64,000 nt of DNA from Niallia nealsonii (GTDB taxonomy: Bacteria; Bacillota; Bacilli; Bacillales; Cytobacillaceae), in NCBI RefSeq assembly GCF_002835805.1, contig NZ_PISE01000030.1:1-64000 (forward strand), given 5' to 3'. Position numbers and translations under genes: made by a program. This document shows positions 63,875-64,000 of the stretch, one piece after another. The notes beneath the pieces were generated by a model. The model saw only the letters and a list, made by a program, of their open reading frames with translations. It did not search any database and was not told the origin of the DNA. Position 1 is the stretch's first letter. Every line of letters starts with the position of its first letter.

Positions 63875-64000
63875 CATCTTATGCAAGAAAATTTATAGGC
63901 TATTTGCTAAAATGTAGAGGAGACATACAGTAATTGCTTTAGCAAAAACATAAAATCAACAGAGTTATTAACATAGGCGTTTAATTAAAAACATAGACTA

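Noticed and set aside
1..64000. CRISPR array, tRNA or rRNA genes, prophage, complete IS
   Set aside because: No regularly spaced repeats, cloverleaf sequences, rRNA motifs, integrase or transposase frames were seen; the only mobile DNA is the small non-coding elements.

Overview
The window looks like chromosomal DNA of a low-GC, endospore-forming, motile Bacillaceae. I would guess a Bacillus/Niallia-type genome; the genus is inference. Support comes from sspO, a KinB-like kinase, sinR, motAB, AGGAGG-type ribosome binding sites, frequent TTG/GTG starts, and a long block whose gene order follows Bacillus subtilis yflG/yfkM to yfjO.

Layout. 0-13 kb: a DMT exporter facing a MocR regulator, a BI-1 channel, mscL, acylphosphatase, ampS, topB and motAB behind a clear SigD promoter. 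13-15.5 kb: two sinR-type repressors bracket a decaying area. It holds SinR-operator-like repeats, a zinc-ribbon frame that lacks a start codon, and a sinI-like frame in which the conserved tryptophan codon is TGA. 15.5-33.7 kb: the yfk/yfj block (yfkM, map, yfkK, yfkJ, yfkI, yfkH, chaA, yfkD, yfkAB, pdaA, yfjO-type methyltransferase), interrupted by pfeT, an MFS gene and a class I fumarase. Several genes here have SigB-type promoters.

34-48 kb: a lysozyme-like protein, a BcsA-type glycan synthase with two PilZ domains, transporters, a KinB-like kinase, and an MFS gene behind an apparent attenuator leader. Then comes a three-gene operon: an AcoR-type sensor domain joined to PAS-GGDEF-EAL, a ThDP enzyme and a carboxymuconolactone-decarboxylase-family protein. 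48.5-54 kb: sspO and a sucrose operon (GH13, PTS EIIBC, GH32) with three LacI-type operators. 54-58 kb: a broken rsbR paralogue, a TauE/SafE exporter, ssuE, yezD and several relics. 58-64 kb: an acetate-transporter-family gene, two DUF4183 proteins, and a LytS/LytTR two-component system upstream of an OFA-family MFS transporter. The promoter of that transporter carries 21-bp-spaced repeats close to the E. coli YpdB site.

Small non-coding mobile elements are scattered through the window. Three copies of one family (two full length, one with its core deleted) have GGCT-type inverted ends and 8-bp target duplications, two of them in terminator T-tracts. Main candidates for follow-up: the AcoR-type GGDEF/EAL operon, the sinI-like UGA frame between two sinR genes, the conditional-terminator leader at 41.95-42.05 kb, the pyruvate-type LytST/OFA module and the terminator-associated MITE family.
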